From the NCBI RefSeq assembly GCF_000702505.1, contig NZ_JNIM01000001.1, forward strand, positions 186,001-250,000: a DNA stretch of 64,000 bases, given 5' to 3'. The translations under genes were made by a program, and so were the position numbers. Shown in pieces: positions 17,284 to 25,683 of this stretch (positions are counted from its first letter, which is position 1; the number at the start of each line of letters is the position of its first letter). Source of the stretch: Thermogemmatispora carboxidivorans. Lineage in GTDB: Bacteria; Chloroflexota; Ktedonobacteria; Ktedonobacterales; Ktedonobacteraceae. Under the pieces are notes generated by a model. The model was given only the letters and a program-made list of their open reading frames with translations, searched no databases and was not told where the DNA came from.

Positions 17284-18831
17284 ATGGTTGATGGCGGAGA
17301 GCCATCCCGGATTGTAGCCGTGGATAGTGCTATTGATGCGCGTAAATCTGTCTTGCACACCCTTGACAACAGTAGCCTCTCGGGCTTCCACTGGAAAGCG
17401 ATGATCACCTCGGGCATGGGCTTCTTCACGGATGCCTATGACCTGTTTATTATCGGTGTTGTCCTCGCAATCCTGACGCCCCTCTGGCACCTCGGCAATT
17501 TCGAAATTTCCCTCGTTGGCAGCACCTCGCTGATCGCTGCGGCCCTTGGCTCAGTGATCTTCGGGCGTCTTGCCGACTTTGTGGGACGGCGCTCGATCTA
17601 CGGCTTCACACTGCTGGTGCTGGCGGCGGGGGCCCTGGCTTCGGCGCTGGCGCCCAACGTCGTCTGGCTGATCATCTTTCGCTTCATCCTGGGCCTGGGG
17701 ATCGGTGGCGATTACCCGCTCAGTGCCACGCTGATGAGCGAGTACGCCAATCGGCGCGACCGTGGGAAGCTGGTGACGATGGTCTTTGCGATGCAGGGGG
17801 TCGGTCTGATCCTGGGTCCCCTGGTGGCAATTGCGCTGCTGCTGGCTGGACTGGACCACGATCTGACCTGGCGTATTATGCTGGCTCTGGGTGCTGTGCC
17901 CGCGCTGGCCACCTTCTATCTGCGTCGCCAGATCGCTGAAACGCCCCGCTTCGCCTTAATGATGCAGGGCGACCTGGAGGCCGCTGCGGAGACAGTTGGG
18001 CGGGTGACGGGTCAGAATGGCCATGCTCACAACGGTGCTGGCTCCTCGTTGTGGACTCAACCGTCGGCTCAGAACGCTCAGCCTGAGTCGGCCAAGAGCA
18101 AGAAACGCTCCTGGCTTCCGTTGCTCTGGCGCGCCCCGTACCTGCGCTGGCTGATCGGTACCGCCGGCTCCTGGTTGCTGCTCGATATCGCTTACTATGG
18201 GACGACCATCTCTAGCCCGCTGGTGTTGAAGGCACTGAATGCCCACTCCAGCCTGCTGCTCAACATGGTCTATACGCTGCTCATCTTCCTGGTGGCCGCT
18301 TTCCCCGGCTATATTATAGCTGCGCTGACCATTGACCGCCTGGGGCGCAGGTGGATTCAGTGTGTGGGCTTCGCCATGATGGCCCTGGCCTACGGGCTGC
18401 TGGCGGTTTTCCCGGCCTTGACCCAGCTCACGGTGCCCTTCTTGTTGGTCTACGGTGTGAGCTACTTCTTCACCGAGTTCGGCCCGAATGTGACCACCTT
18501 CGTCTATCCCGCTGAGATCTTCCCGGTGATGGTCCGCTCCACCGCGCATGGCATTGCCGCTGCTCTGGGCAAAGTGGGCGCCTTTATCGGGGCCTTGATC
18601 TTCCCCTTCCTGCTCAGTAGCTTCCATCTGCCGGGCGTGATGACTTTCACGGCCATTATCTCGGTGGCTGGCCTGGTCCTGACCTTGCTCACCCTCCCCG
18701 AACCCAGCGGTCGCTCGCTGGAAGAGATCTCGGGAGAGTATAAGCTGGTCGAGAGCGAGGCGCTTTCCTCCTCCTCCGCCTCCCCTCTGCTCACTGAGAA
18801 AGTGGCCGTCGGTGAGCTGCTTTCGCGCTGA
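17284..18831 (+). CDS. MFS transporter, phosphate:H+ symporter (PHS) type
   Basis: The 515-residue protein has about 12 transmembrane helices with a central cytoplasmic loop (about residues 225-280). It carries MFS signature loops: GRLADFVGRRSIYG between TM2 and TM3, GLGIGGDYPLSATLMSEYA in TM4, and DRLGRRWIQ. The GFFTDAYDLFIIG helix and GGDYPLSA segment are the typical marks of the Pho84-like inorganic phosphate:H+ symporter family. The start at 17284 follows AAGGAG at 11-base spacing. An in-frame ATG at 17254 with a poorer RBS would add ten residues. The repeat array upstream supports control by phosphate. A terminator follows at 18923. Confidence 0.87.
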   Translation: MVDGGEPSRIVAVDSAIDARKSVLHTLDNSSLSGFHWKAMITSGMGFFTDAYDLFIIGVVLAILTPLWHLGNFEISLVGSTSLIAAALGSVIFGRLADFVGRRSIYGFTLLVLAAGALASALAPNVVWLIIFRFILGLGIGGDYPLSATLMSEYANRRDRGKLVTMVFAMQGVGLILGPLVAIALLLAGLDHDLTWRIMLALGAVPALATFYLRRQIAETPRFALMMQGDLEAAAETVGRVTGQNGHAHNGAGSSLWTQPSAQNAQPESAKSKKRSWLPLLWRAPYLRWLIGTAGSWLLLDIAYYGTTISSPLVLKALNAHSSLLLNMVYTLLIFLVAAFPGYIIAALTIDRLGRRWIQCVGFAMMALAYGLLAVFPALTQLTVPFLLVYGVSYFFTEFGPNVTTFVYPAEIFPVMVRSTAHGIAAALGKVGAFIGALIFPFLLSSFHLPGVMTFTAIISVAGLVLTLLTLPEPSGRSLEEISGEYKLVESEALSSSSASPLLTEKVAVGELLSR

Positions 18832-18922
18832 GGCTGGCTTTCTGCTGGCTGCCTGCCCGCCGCGAGACGGCTCCCGCGGCAACTGGCGAGGAACGTTAGC
18901 CAGCAACATGGTAGAGTGTAAC

Positions 18923-18963
18923 GACGGCGTGTACAATAGCTCCTGAGAGCGCGCCGTCTTTTT
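18923..18963 (+). terminator. Intrinsic terminator after the MFS transporter gene
   Basis: GACGGCG (18923-18929) pairs with CGCCGTC (18952-18958), with partial further pairing inward. The T-rich tail TTTTTC starts at 18959. It lies about 90 bases past the transporter stop codon. Confidence 0.65.
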
Positions 18964-19042
18964 CTTTGCTCGCTGCCTGGGGGTCCTTCCCGGACAGCGA
19001 GGCGAAGGGCCAGAAAGCTAGCCGGCGCCGAGGTCGGCTTGA

Positions 19043-19114
19043 CTCACCCGGCCTGGAGACCTTCGACGGCCAGCAGCCCAGCCCGCGGTGTGGCGGAAAA
19101 CCAGGCCGGGTGAG
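19043..19114. repeat. 14-bp perfect inverted repeat before the DinB-like gene
   Basis: CTCACCCGGCCTGG (19043-19056) and CCAGGCCGGGTGAG (19101-19114) are exact reverse complements with a 44-base spacer. The second arm ends 6 bases before the AAGGAG of the next gene, so in mRNA the folded stem would stand right next to the ribosome-binding site. Confidence 0.55.
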
Positions 19115-19138
19115 GGCAGAAAGGAGAAAGCTCTTGGC

Positions 19139-19669
19139 ATGAATATTATCGATTTCTTCCGACTGGAGCAGCGTCGCCTTCACCAGTGGATGCGCACTAG
19201 CGTGAGCGATCTCAGTGTGGAGGAATGGCACTATCAAGGGCAGGGCCAGGCCACTACCATCGCCTTTCTACTCTGGCACTGTGTGCGCACGGAAGATAAT
19301 ATTTTGCGCTTCATCTTGCAAGGCCGGCAACCGATCTGGAACGAGGAGGAGTGGCATACGCGCCTGGGCTTGCCGCCGCGCGTGCAGGGCACCGGCATGA
19401 GCGCGGAGGAGGCCCGGCAGTTTCGGATCGCTGACCCGGCTTTGTTTCTCCAATATGCGGCCCGCGTTTGGCAGGAGTTTGAAGACTATCTGGCGGCTAT
19501 CGAAGATGGCGGAGCTGAGTTGTCTGCACGCATCGTGAAGGTCAAGCCTCTTGGCGAGATGCCGGCCATCCAGGCGATTGGCCAGATCTGCCTGACGCAT
19601 TGCTTTACGCATCTCGGTGAGATCGCCCACATTCGTGGCGAGCTGAACAAGCAAGGGATGCCCATCTGA
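19139..19669 (+). CDS. DinB/DUF664-like four-helix protein
   Basis: The 176-residue protein resembles the DinB/YfiT superfamily of metal-binding four-helix bundles. A conserved histidine lies in IAFLLWHCVRTEDN, and a second cluster, THCFTHLGEIAHIRGEL, is placed at the C-terminal helix as in the family. Members include thiol-dependent transferases (mycothiol or bacillithiol) and proteins of unknown function. The substrate is not predictable here. The ATG at 19139 has AAGGAG about 12 bases upstream. The inverted repeat immediately upstream may regulate it. It converges on the RAM-domain gene. Confidence 0.75.
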   Translation: MNIIDFFRLEQRRLHQWMRTSVSDLSVEEWHYQGQGQATTIAFLLWHCVRTEDNILRFILQGRQPIWNEEEWHTRLGLPPRVQGTGMSAEEARQFRIADPALFLQYAARVWQEFEDYLAAIEDGGAELSARIVKVKPLGEMPAIQAIGQICLTHCFTHLGEIAHIRGELNKQGMPI

Positions 19670-19728
19670 GCTGAGGCAGCTGCCGGAGCGGCCTGGTGGC
19701 GAGCGCGACGCTCTTCTCGCCTGGCTCG

Positions 19729-20007
19729 CTATTCGACGCCGAGGTCCCACGCCTGTTGGAGATCGGCCCGCGAGTAGCACTGAAAGGCCATCAGGGTGTG
19801 CGTGCGCGTAATCGTCGGGATGGCGGTCATCTTCCCCGTCACCACTTCAGCCAGATCTTCATAGCGAGGCAGGCGCAGCAGCGCCACCAGGTCGTAGTCG
19901 CCGGTGACCGAATATACCTCGGCGACACCGGCGATCTCCAGCAAGCGCTGGGCCGTCTCGTTGATTTGCCCTCGCTCAACGTTCATCAACACCAGGGCCG
20001 TAATCAT
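19729..20007 (-). CDS. Stand-alone Lrp/AsnC ligand-binding (RAM) domain protein
   Basis: The 92-residue protein is the effector-binding half of an Lrp/AsnC regulator with no helix-turn-helix. Typical features are ITALVLMNVERGQINETAQRL, VAEVYSVTGDYDLVALLRL and the closing TRTHTLMAF. Such stand-alone RAM proteins form ring-shaped oligomers, bind amino acids or similar ligands, and may modulate full-length Lrp proteins. The start at 20007 is set by AAGGAGGG immediately upstream. An in-frame extension to 20070 adds unrelated residues. It is separated from the R2-like oxidase gene upstream by 326 bases. Confidence 0.88.
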   Translation of the reverse strand: MITALVLMNVERGQINETAQRLLEIAGVAEVYSVTGDYDLVALLRLPRYEDLAEVVTGKMTAIPTITRTHTLMAFQCYSRADLQQAWDLGVE

Positions 20008-20333
20008 CGCTTTCCCTCCTTCTTCTTCTTGTGCTTGGAAAAAGCCTGCTTGCGCATGAGTAGCATACATGCCCCTCTCATCCCATTCTGAAGCCAGATG
20101 CTTGCTGCCAGGGGCGAAGCAAGTGCAACCAGGGGCCGCCCACCACCGCCTGTGCAGGCTGAGCGTCAGAGGAGCAAGTGAGCAGGGAAGGTCGATTCGA
20201 TTCCTTTCCTTTCCTTTCCTTTCCTTCCCATATTCGCTTGCTTACTGGCCGATCAGCCTGCGCCAGGTGCGCTCTCTCCCTTCCGGCTCAGAGCTGGGGT
20301 CTGAGCCAGAGCCTGGCCATTCCTTCCATCTCC
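20008..20333. other. Intergenic region with a pyrimidine microsatellite
   Basis: No gene is supported between the oxidase and RAM-domain genes. A (TTCCT)n tract runs from 20201 to 20228 on the plus strand. A CCGATCAGCC sequence near 20250 resembles the palindrome core seen around the histidine phosphatase gene. Confidence 0.4.
20201..20228. repeat. TTCCT pentanucleotide microsatellite
   Basis: Five and a half units of TTCCT run without interruption. Copy number could vary between strains. It sits 106 bases downstream of the oxidase stop codon. Confidence 0.7.
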
Positions 20334-21293
20334 CTATGCCTGAAAGACGGGTGGTGGTGGCACAGTGGGTAGCTCCATACTTAGCCCTATGCCCTTGAGC
20401 TTCTTGCGGAGCGACTCAATGGCGTAGCGCGGAGTCTGCCAGGGATCAAGGTGGGCTGCCAGGTACTGCGGAATCTGGCTCTCTGGAGGGGTCAGGCCGG
20501 CCAGGGCGGTTGGCAGATACTTCTGAACGGCAGCGTAGACGATCTGCGCCTGTTCGTGGTTCTGCTGGATCATATCGCGCAGAAACTTGATGCCGAAGAG
20601 CACATGGCGCGACTCGTCGCGGGCCACCGCGGTAAAGCCGGCACGGAAGGCGGGGAAGAGATTGAACTGCCGATAGGTCTCCAAGATGGAGCGCTGGCCG
20701 GCTAAAGCCATTGTCCCCTCAACGACGATATGGTAGAGCGTGACCCCTTCGATCAGATGGGCGAGCTGGCCCGGCTCCTGGCGGATACGCTCGGCGATCG
20801 CAGCCAGCTCCTTGATCAGAATGGTCTGCAGATGTTCGTTCATATATCCGACAGCCACCTGCAAAGCGCCATCGAGGCTATCCTGCTCCACGCCCAGCAC
20901 CTCGCGAAAGAAGCGGTCAAAGAAGACCGTATGGCGGGCCTCGTCGACGAGCTGGGTGGTCAAGAAGAGCCGCATCTCCTCATCAGGCATAGCCACCACG
21001 TAGGGAGCCAGGGTATTCGTCACGCACTCTTCCCCTTTGAAGAAGGCTGAGAGGCCATACATGCGGGCCTGCCGCTCCTCGTGGGGCATAGCCTGCCACT
21101 GCTGGCGGTCGTAACTGAAATCCAGCTCCTGGGCCTGCCACTGCTGGCGCTCCCAGCGATAGTAGAGCTCGCGGTAGCTGGGCAGGTGGACCAGTCCCTG
21201 ATCGATGATATTGAGCACCGCATCGATCGGTGTCGCCTGCAGCTGGGCGAGGGGAGCAGTCTCCAACGGGTTGCTATGAGGGCTGTTGGACAT
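20334..21293 (-). CDS. R2-like ligand-binding oxidase (R2lox) family protein
   Basis: The 319-residue ferritin-like protein matches the R2lox family, Mn/Fe oxidases that bind a fatty acid and carry a Val-Tyr ether cross-link. Aligned by eye to Mycobacterium tuberculosis Rv0233, the metal ligands are E88, E118, H121, E192, E227 and H230. The motifs are FFKGEE, DEARH, VEGTMAL and DESRH. The spacing 118/121, 192, 227/230 is identical to the known set. The cross-link pair would be V91 and Y187, again at the expected offsets. A ribonucleotide-reductase small subunit is unlikely because no R1 gene is present. The start overlaps the acyl-CoA ligase by 20 bases and has GAGGAGG upstream, so the three-gene operon is probably translationally coupled. 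Substrate unknown, probably a lipid. Confidence 0.85.
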   Translation of the reverse strand: MSNSPHSNPLETAPLAQLQATPIDAVLNIIDQGLVHLPSYRELYYRWERQQWQAQELDFSYDRQQWQAMPHEERQARMYGLSAFFKGEECVTNTLAPYVVAMPDEEMRLFLTTQLVDEARHTVFFDRFFREVLGVEQDSLDGALQVAVGYMNEHLQTILIKELAAIAERIRQEPGQLAHLIEGVTLYHIVVEGTMALAGQRSILETYRQFNLFPAFRAGFTAVARDESRHVLFGIKFLRDMIQQNHEQAQIVYAAVQKYLPTALAGLTPPESQIPQYLAAHLDPWQTPRYAIESLRKKLKGIGLSMELPTVPPPPVFQA

Positions 21294-22920
21294 AACGCCT
21301 CCTCAGCTCCTTCTTATCGATCTTGCCCACGAGGTTACGCGGCAGCGAGTCGACAAACTCGATCTCGCTTGGCGTCTTGTAATTGGCCAGATATTCGCGG
21401 CAGAAAGCTTTGAGTGTCTCAGCATCGATCGGCTCGCGGGTCACTACGAAAGCCTTCACCTCCTCGCCCATGCGCTCGGAGGGGACGCCGACCACGGCGG
21501 ACTCGATGACCGCGGGATGGCGGTTGAGAACCTCCTCAACATCGCGCGGATAGATGTTAAAGCCGCCGCGAATAATCAGGTCCTTCTTACGCTCCACCAC
21601 GTAGATGTAGCCGTCCTCGTCCATGCGTCCCATGTCACCGGTATGGAGCCAGCCATTGCGCATGGCCGCTGCGGTCTCCTCGGGCATATTGTAGTACTGC
21701 TGCATGACATTGGGACCGCGGGCAATGATCTCGCCTACCTCGCCTACCGGCACGTCCTGATCGTTCTCATCGACGATACGGATCTCGACGCCTGGTAGCG
21801 GCTTGCCGACCGAGCCTGGCTTGCGGGGCATCTCGCGATTGTGGCCCGTGAGCGCGGCGGTCGCTTCTGAGAGGCCGTAGCCTTCGAGGATGCGGCAGCC
21901 GAACTTCTTTTCGAAGGCTTCCAGCACAGCCACTGGCAGGGGGGCCGAACCGCTGACGCAGTACTGCAGGCTGCTGGTGTCGTACTTGTCGGCATCGGAG
22001 CTATAGAGCAGGGCCACGAACATGGCCGGCACGCCAGCAAAGCCGGAGACGCGATAGCGCTCGATAGCCGAGAAGACGGCGGTGGTATCGAAGCGCGGCA
22101 GCATGACGATGCGCGCACCATTCAGGTAGGCCACATTGGAAGCTACCAGACCAAAGGCATGGGCCAGAGGTAGGATGGCCAGATGCGTTTCACCCTGACT
22201 CTCAGCGGCGCTTGGGTCCTCATCGCCGCCAACGCCTCGTCCGCTAACGGCATTGGCGACAAGGTTGCGGTGGGAGAGCATGACCCCCTTGGGGCGGCCC
22301 GTAGTGCCGGAAGTATAGAGGATGACGGCGGTGTCATCGGGACTCAGATCGATGCCGGGCAGGTCGCTCAGGTAGTAGTCGGCGTAATCTGCGCCGCGGG
22401 CGAGGACATCCTGGTAAGCGTGGATCTGGGCCCTTCCCTCTGGAAGAGTGTTTCCTGCTCCAGCTGCTGCCGCGTCGCTGACACAGATAATCTGTTCCAG
22501 GGTAGGGACCTGGGCCAGAGTAGAGCTGTGGAGCGGGAGCAGGAGCGGGCTGGTGATCAGCAGGCGAGCCCCCGAGTTCTGGGCAATATACTGCACCTCG
22601 GGCGGCTTCAGTAGAGGAAGAACGGGGATAACGATGGCGCCGGCACGCGCAATGGCCTGGTAGGAGATAATCACCTCGGGACAGTTCGGGATCATCACCA
22701 TTACGCGGTCGCCAGGCTGTATGCCGAGCGCGTGCAGGCCAGCGGCCAGTTGCACGGCCTCACGGGCGATTTCCACATTGGTATAGCGGCGGGGCTCAGC
22801 CAGCTGGGGGTCCTCATAGACCAGGGCCTCGTAGGCGCCAAAGCGCTGGCAGTTGTAGATCGCCAGGTCGTATTGAAGCCGCAGGTCAGCGATGTCCCTG
22901 ATGTTCCTGGCTTCGACCAT
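21274..22920 (-). CDS. AMP-dependent long-chain acyl-CoA synthetase
   Basis: The 548-residue enzyme activates a carboxylic acid to an acyl-CoA through an acyl-adenylate. The ATP-binding P-loop is ILYTSGTTGRPKGVMLSH. Other family motifs are GYGLSEA, WLHTGDMGRMDEDGYI (the hinge region) and GGFNIYPRDVEEV, and the catalytic lysine lies in NLVGKIDKKELR near the C-terminus. Start at 22920 (ATG) is preferred over TTG at 22926 because AAGGAGG lies seven bases upstream. It sits between the MaoC-type hydratase and the R2lox gene. This context suggests that the three act on the same acyl chain. Exact chain length is unknown. Confidence 0.92.
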   Translation of the reverse strand: MVEARNIRDIADLRLQYDLAIYNCQRFGAYEALVYEDPQLAEPRRYTNVEIAREAVQLAAGLHALGIQPGDRVMVMIPNCPEVIISYQAIARAGAIVIPVLPLLKPPEVQYIAQNSGARLLITSPLLLPLHSSTLAQVPTLEQIICVSDAAAAGAGNTLPEGRAQIHAYQDVLARGADYADYYLSDLPGIDLSPDDTAVILYTSGTTGRPKGVMLSHRNLVANAVSGRGVGGDEDPSAAESQGETHLAILPLAHAFGLVASNVAYLNGARIVMLPRFDTTAVFSAIERYRVSGFAGVPAMFVALLYSSDADKYDTSSLQYCVSGSAPLPVAVLEAFEKKFGCRILEGYGLSEATAALTGHNREMPRKPGSVGKPLPGVEIRIVDENDQDVPVGEVGEIIARGPNVMQQYYNMPEETAAAMRNGWLHTGDMGRMDEDGYIYVVERKKDLIIRGGFNIYPRDVEEVLNRHPAVIESAVVGVPSERMGEEVKAFVVTREPIDAETLKAFCREYLANYKTPSEIEFVDSLPRNLVGKIDKKELRRRYVQQPS

Positions 22921-22962
22921 GCGCAAACCTCCTTGTTAGTCGACCGATGGACAGTCACTCTT

Positions 22963-23397
22963 TCAGGCGGACGGCAAAGAGATGAGGGCTTCACCACCCG
23001 TCACTCGCTCGCCGCGCTGGTTCTCGGCCCAACACTCGATAGTGATCAGCTCACGCCCATCAGCCTCGCGGCTACGCGCCGTCACTCGACCGCGACAGGT
23101 CAAGACATCGCCCGGGCGCACCATGCTGGCGAAGCGCACCTTGAGGCGAGCAAGGAAGGCCTCGGGGTAAGAGGCGATCTGCTGCTCGATAAATTGGCCG
23201 AGGAAGGCCATGCTGAGCATCCCATGAGCGATGACCCCGTCAAGCCCGACGCGGCGGGCTGCCTCGTCGTCCAGGTGGATCGGGTTGTAATCGCCGGAAG
23301 CCTCAGCATAACGGCGGAGCTGTTCGCGGGTAACTGGCGGCTTTACCAGTGGGGGAAGTTCTGTGCCGATAGCTGCCTCGACAATGCTACTAGTCAT
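22963..23397 (-). CDS. MaoC-like (R)-enoyl-CoA hydratase
   Basis: The 144-residue protein has the hot-dog fold hydratase-2 motif: YAEASGDYNPIHLDDEAARR with the catalytic Asp and His, then GVIAHGMLSMAFLG. The size is that of single hot-dog enzymes that hydrate enoyl-CoA to (R)-3-hydroxyacyl-CoA. The start at 23397 is chosen because homologues begin just before the domain. An in-frame extension to 23496 adds 33 low-complexity residues. It is the first gene of the operon with acyl-CoA ligase and R2lox and is separated from the ligase by 42 bases. Confidence 0.9.
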   Translation of the reverse strand: MTSSIVEAAIGTELPPLVKPPVTREQLRRYAEASGDYNPIHLDDEAARRVGLDGVIAHGMLSMAFLGQFIEQQIASYPEAFLARLKVRFASMVRPGDVLTCRGRVTARSREADGRELITIECWAENQRGERVTGGEALISLPSA

Positions 23398-23763
23398 AGC
23401 CTGCCTTTCATTGCATTGGGGAGAGTGGACTCGCAGCGTCCCTCCAGGGTGATCCACGGCGATCACCCCGGCCCTGGCTGGGGAGTACTCACTCACATAC
23501 CGACGCGCTTGCGCAAGGATGCACTCTCACGCTCGCAGTTGGACATCTCTGAAATGCGGCAGCGGCAGCAACCGCTCTCGATAAAAACTGTAACATGATC
23601 AGGCCGCTTAGACAAGGGGCTGGGGGCCATAGGCCAGCGGAGCAGCCTGGCTTTCGTCATACCGGAGCCTGTGGAGCAGGCAGAAAAAAGCGGGCCTTTG
23701 TCGCCAGGCTGGCTGGTCGGCGAGGAGCCAGCCAGAGCCGGAGAGCAGCACGTTTGATCTGGT
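23398..23763. other. Intergenic region with a hairpin and T6 tract
   Basis: No gene is supported here. On the minus strand, downstream of the hypothetical gene at 23764-24249, CTGGCTGG/CCAGCCAG arms (23709-23735) form an 8-bp stem and a T6 run (complement of 23684-23689) follows about 20 bases later. The promoter of the MaoC operon should also lie here, but I could not identify it. Confidence 0.4.
23709..23735 (-). terminator. Possible terminator hairpin for the hypothetical gene
   Basis: Perfect 8-bp arms with an 11-base loop lie about 30 bases past the stop codon of the gene at 23764-24249. The T6 tract is 19 bases farther on rather than adjacent, so this is not a textbook intrinsic terminator. 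Confidence 0.35.
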
Positions 23764-24249
23764 TCACCACGGTACGAGCTGGTTGCGCCACTCGCTCGGC
23801 GGCTCCTCGATGACCGCCGGCTGCCAGCCCGGCTCGCCGTAAAGAATATCTTCCTTCCAACTGGGATTTTTACGGCAAAAATGATAGCGGATGCGCCAGC
23901 GCTGGTTGATCTGCTGCTGCTCGTGATAGGCTGTCTCAACCCCAAGATGGAAGCTGAGCAGACGCGCATAGTAGGGCTGGAGGCGATACTCCAGATCGTC
24001 GGTGTTGAGATCATGCTCTGTGAAAGTCAGCTCCAGTGTAAAAACATAGGGATAGCTCAAAACTTCTGGGGCCCGGTCTTCTTCGTCAAGATAGTGGATC
24101 ATGACCAGCATGCCTAACATTTCGAATTGGTAATAGAGCGCGTCGCGGGTCCGCTGCCGCTTGAAAGGAGGCAAGGAAAGAAGTGCGCCGATCTCGCTGG
24201 CGAGCTGATGCAGAGATTTCTCTGTTTTGATGAAGACCTGGAAAGACAT
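23764..24249 (-). CDS. Hypothetical protein, 161 residues
   Basis: I do not recognise a family. The protein is soluble, rich in aromatic residues, and without cysteine clusters or membrane segments. Its first 50 residues resemble an alpha/beta domain (VFIKTEKSLHQLASEIGALL, then YYQFEMLGMLVMIHYL). The C-terminus carries a Trp/Pro-rich stretch ending EWRNQLVPW. Start at ATG 24249 has GTAAGGAG upstream at good spacing, so it is very likely translated. It stands alone between the MaoC operon and the divergent dehydrogenase genes. An immunity or effector-binding function is possible, but nothing supports either. Confidence 0.65.
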   Translation of the reverse strand: MSFQVFIKTEKSLHQLASEIGALLSLPPFKRQRTRDALYYQFEMLGMLVMIHYLDEEDRAPEVLSYPYVFTLELTFTEHDLNTDDLEYRLQPYYARLLSFHLGVETAYHEQQQINQRWRIRYHFCRKNPSWKEDILYGEPGWQPAVIEEPPSEWRNQLVPW

Positions 24250-24645
24250 AGAGATACTCCTTACAGGGGCGGAGATCCGAGGACAGTCGCGCCATCTGGG
24301 TGACAGACAACAGGTCTGATAGTGCTGTATGCCTCATCTTACTGCTCATGAGAGGGCCTGTCAATGTATATCAAGCCAGTTCCCTCTTTGCCTTGACAGA
24401 GGCGTGAGGCATCGGGTAGAGTTGAGGCAGACAAACAAGCAAGCAAAGCTGAGCCAGACGATCGAGTTGCAGCCAGCGCAGGGTAGACAGAAGGAGAGCG
24501 ACGAAGGCTTGCGCTGTCTTTTTCCCTGCGCCTGGCTGGTCCTGCCAGGCGGTTCTATCCTCATCTCGGGCCTTCTGCTGCCGTAGCCGAGAGTGGCTCG
24601 GTAACTTTCTCGTAGCGCCTTGCTTCCAGCCAGAGGGAGGTGACC
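24250..24645. other. Intergenic region between divergent genes, no gene seen
   Basis: The 396-base stretch separates the hypothetical gene from the E1 genes. It should carry promoters for both. I found no convincing -35/-10 pair. Small frames on both strands lack ribosome-binding sites. Confidence 0.35.
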
Positions 24646-25683
24646 ATGATTAAGCCCGAACCCAGCCCGCAGGACCTGCAGTATCTTGTTGCGCAGGCGG
24701 GGCTGGACGCGGACCAGTTACGGCGGGCCTATCGGCAGCTCTGCCTGATTCGCTCCTTCGAAGACCTCATCGCCGATCGCTACTACATTGGCAAAACGCC
24801 CGAGTTCAACATGGCGGCGGGGCCAATCCGGGGTGAGATGCACCTGGCCGTTGGCCAGGAAGCGGTGGCCGTGGGGGTTTGCTCTCTACTCCAGGAAAGC
24901 GATGCGGTCGTTAGCACCCATCGACCTCACCATCATGCTTTAGCCAAAGGGGTCGAACCAAAGAAGCTGGCGGCTGAAATCTTTGGCAAAGCCAGCGGCC
25001 TCTGCCGCGGCAAGGGTGGCCATATGCATCTCTTCGACACAAGCAGGCACTTCGCCTGCAGTGGGATCGTGGGGGCCTCCTTTCCCCAAGCAGCGGGAGC
25101 CGCCTTTGCCTTCCGCAAGCTTGGCCAGCGCCATGTGGCTGTCGCTTTCGCTGGCGAGGGGGCAGCCAATCATGGGACGTTTGCCGAGACGTTGAACGTG
25201 GCCAGCGTCTTCCAATTGCCTCTGGTGGTGGTCATTGAGGACAACCTCTACGCGGACTCGACACCAAAGTGGGCCGCTCTCTCCACGGTCCACCACTTTC
25301 AGCGGGCCCAGAGCTTCAATGTCCCCTCCTATGTCGTTGATGGCATGGACCTCATCGATGTCTACCGCGTGGCGAAGCTGGTGATCGAGCGCGCACGCAA
25401 CGGCATGGGGCCAGCCCTCATCGAGGCGGTGTGCTATCGCTACCGCGGCCACTTTGAGGGGGATGCCGAAGAGTATCGGACGCGCGAGGAGGTTGAGCGC
25501 TGGCGGGCCCTTGATCCCATTCCGCGTCTGGAAGAGCGCCTCAAGGTGCTTGGCTGGGCCGATGAGGCCATGCTCAGCCGTCTGCGGGATGAAGCCCGGC
25601 AGGAGGCAGAAGCGGCAATCCTGTTTGCAGAGAGCAGTCCATTGCCGGAGCCGCAGGAGGCTCTGAGGGGGGTCTTCCAATGA
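24646..25683 (+). CDS. 2-oxoacid (pyruvate/acetoin-type) dehydrogenase E1 alpha subunit
   Basis: The 345-residue thiamine-diphosphate enzyme subunit carries the E1-alpha pattern: EDLIADRYYIGK, GQEAVAVGV, STHRPHHHALAKG and GKASGLCRGKGGHMHLFD. The TPP motif is FAGEGAANHGTFAETLN, a variant of the usual GDGA, and it ends at VVVIEDN. The phosphorylation-loop-like YRYRGHFEGD follows. ATG at 24646 is preferred over GTG at 24640 because GGGAGG then sits at proper spacing. The beta-subunit gene overlaps by four bases. No E2 or E3 follows, so the complex must be completed by genes elsewhere. Pyruvate, acetoin and branched-chain 2-oxoacids are all possible substrates. Confidence 0.9.
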   Translation: MIKPEPSPQDLQYLVAQAGLDADQLRRAYRQLCLIRSFEDLIADRYYIGKTPEFNMAAGPIRGEMHLAVGQEAVAVGVCSLLQESDAVVSTHRPHHHALAKGVEPKKLAAEIFGKASGLCRGKGGHMHLFDTSRHFACSGIVGASFPQAAGAAFAFRKLGQRHVAVAFAGEGAANHGTFAETLNVASVFQLPLVVVIEDNLYADSTPKWAALSTVHHFQRAQSFNVPSYVVDGMDLIDVYRVAKLVIERARNGMGPALIEAVCYRYRGHFEGDAEEYRTREEVERWRALDPIPRLEERLKVLGWADEAMLSRLRDEARQEAEAAILFAESSPLPEPQEALRGVFQ

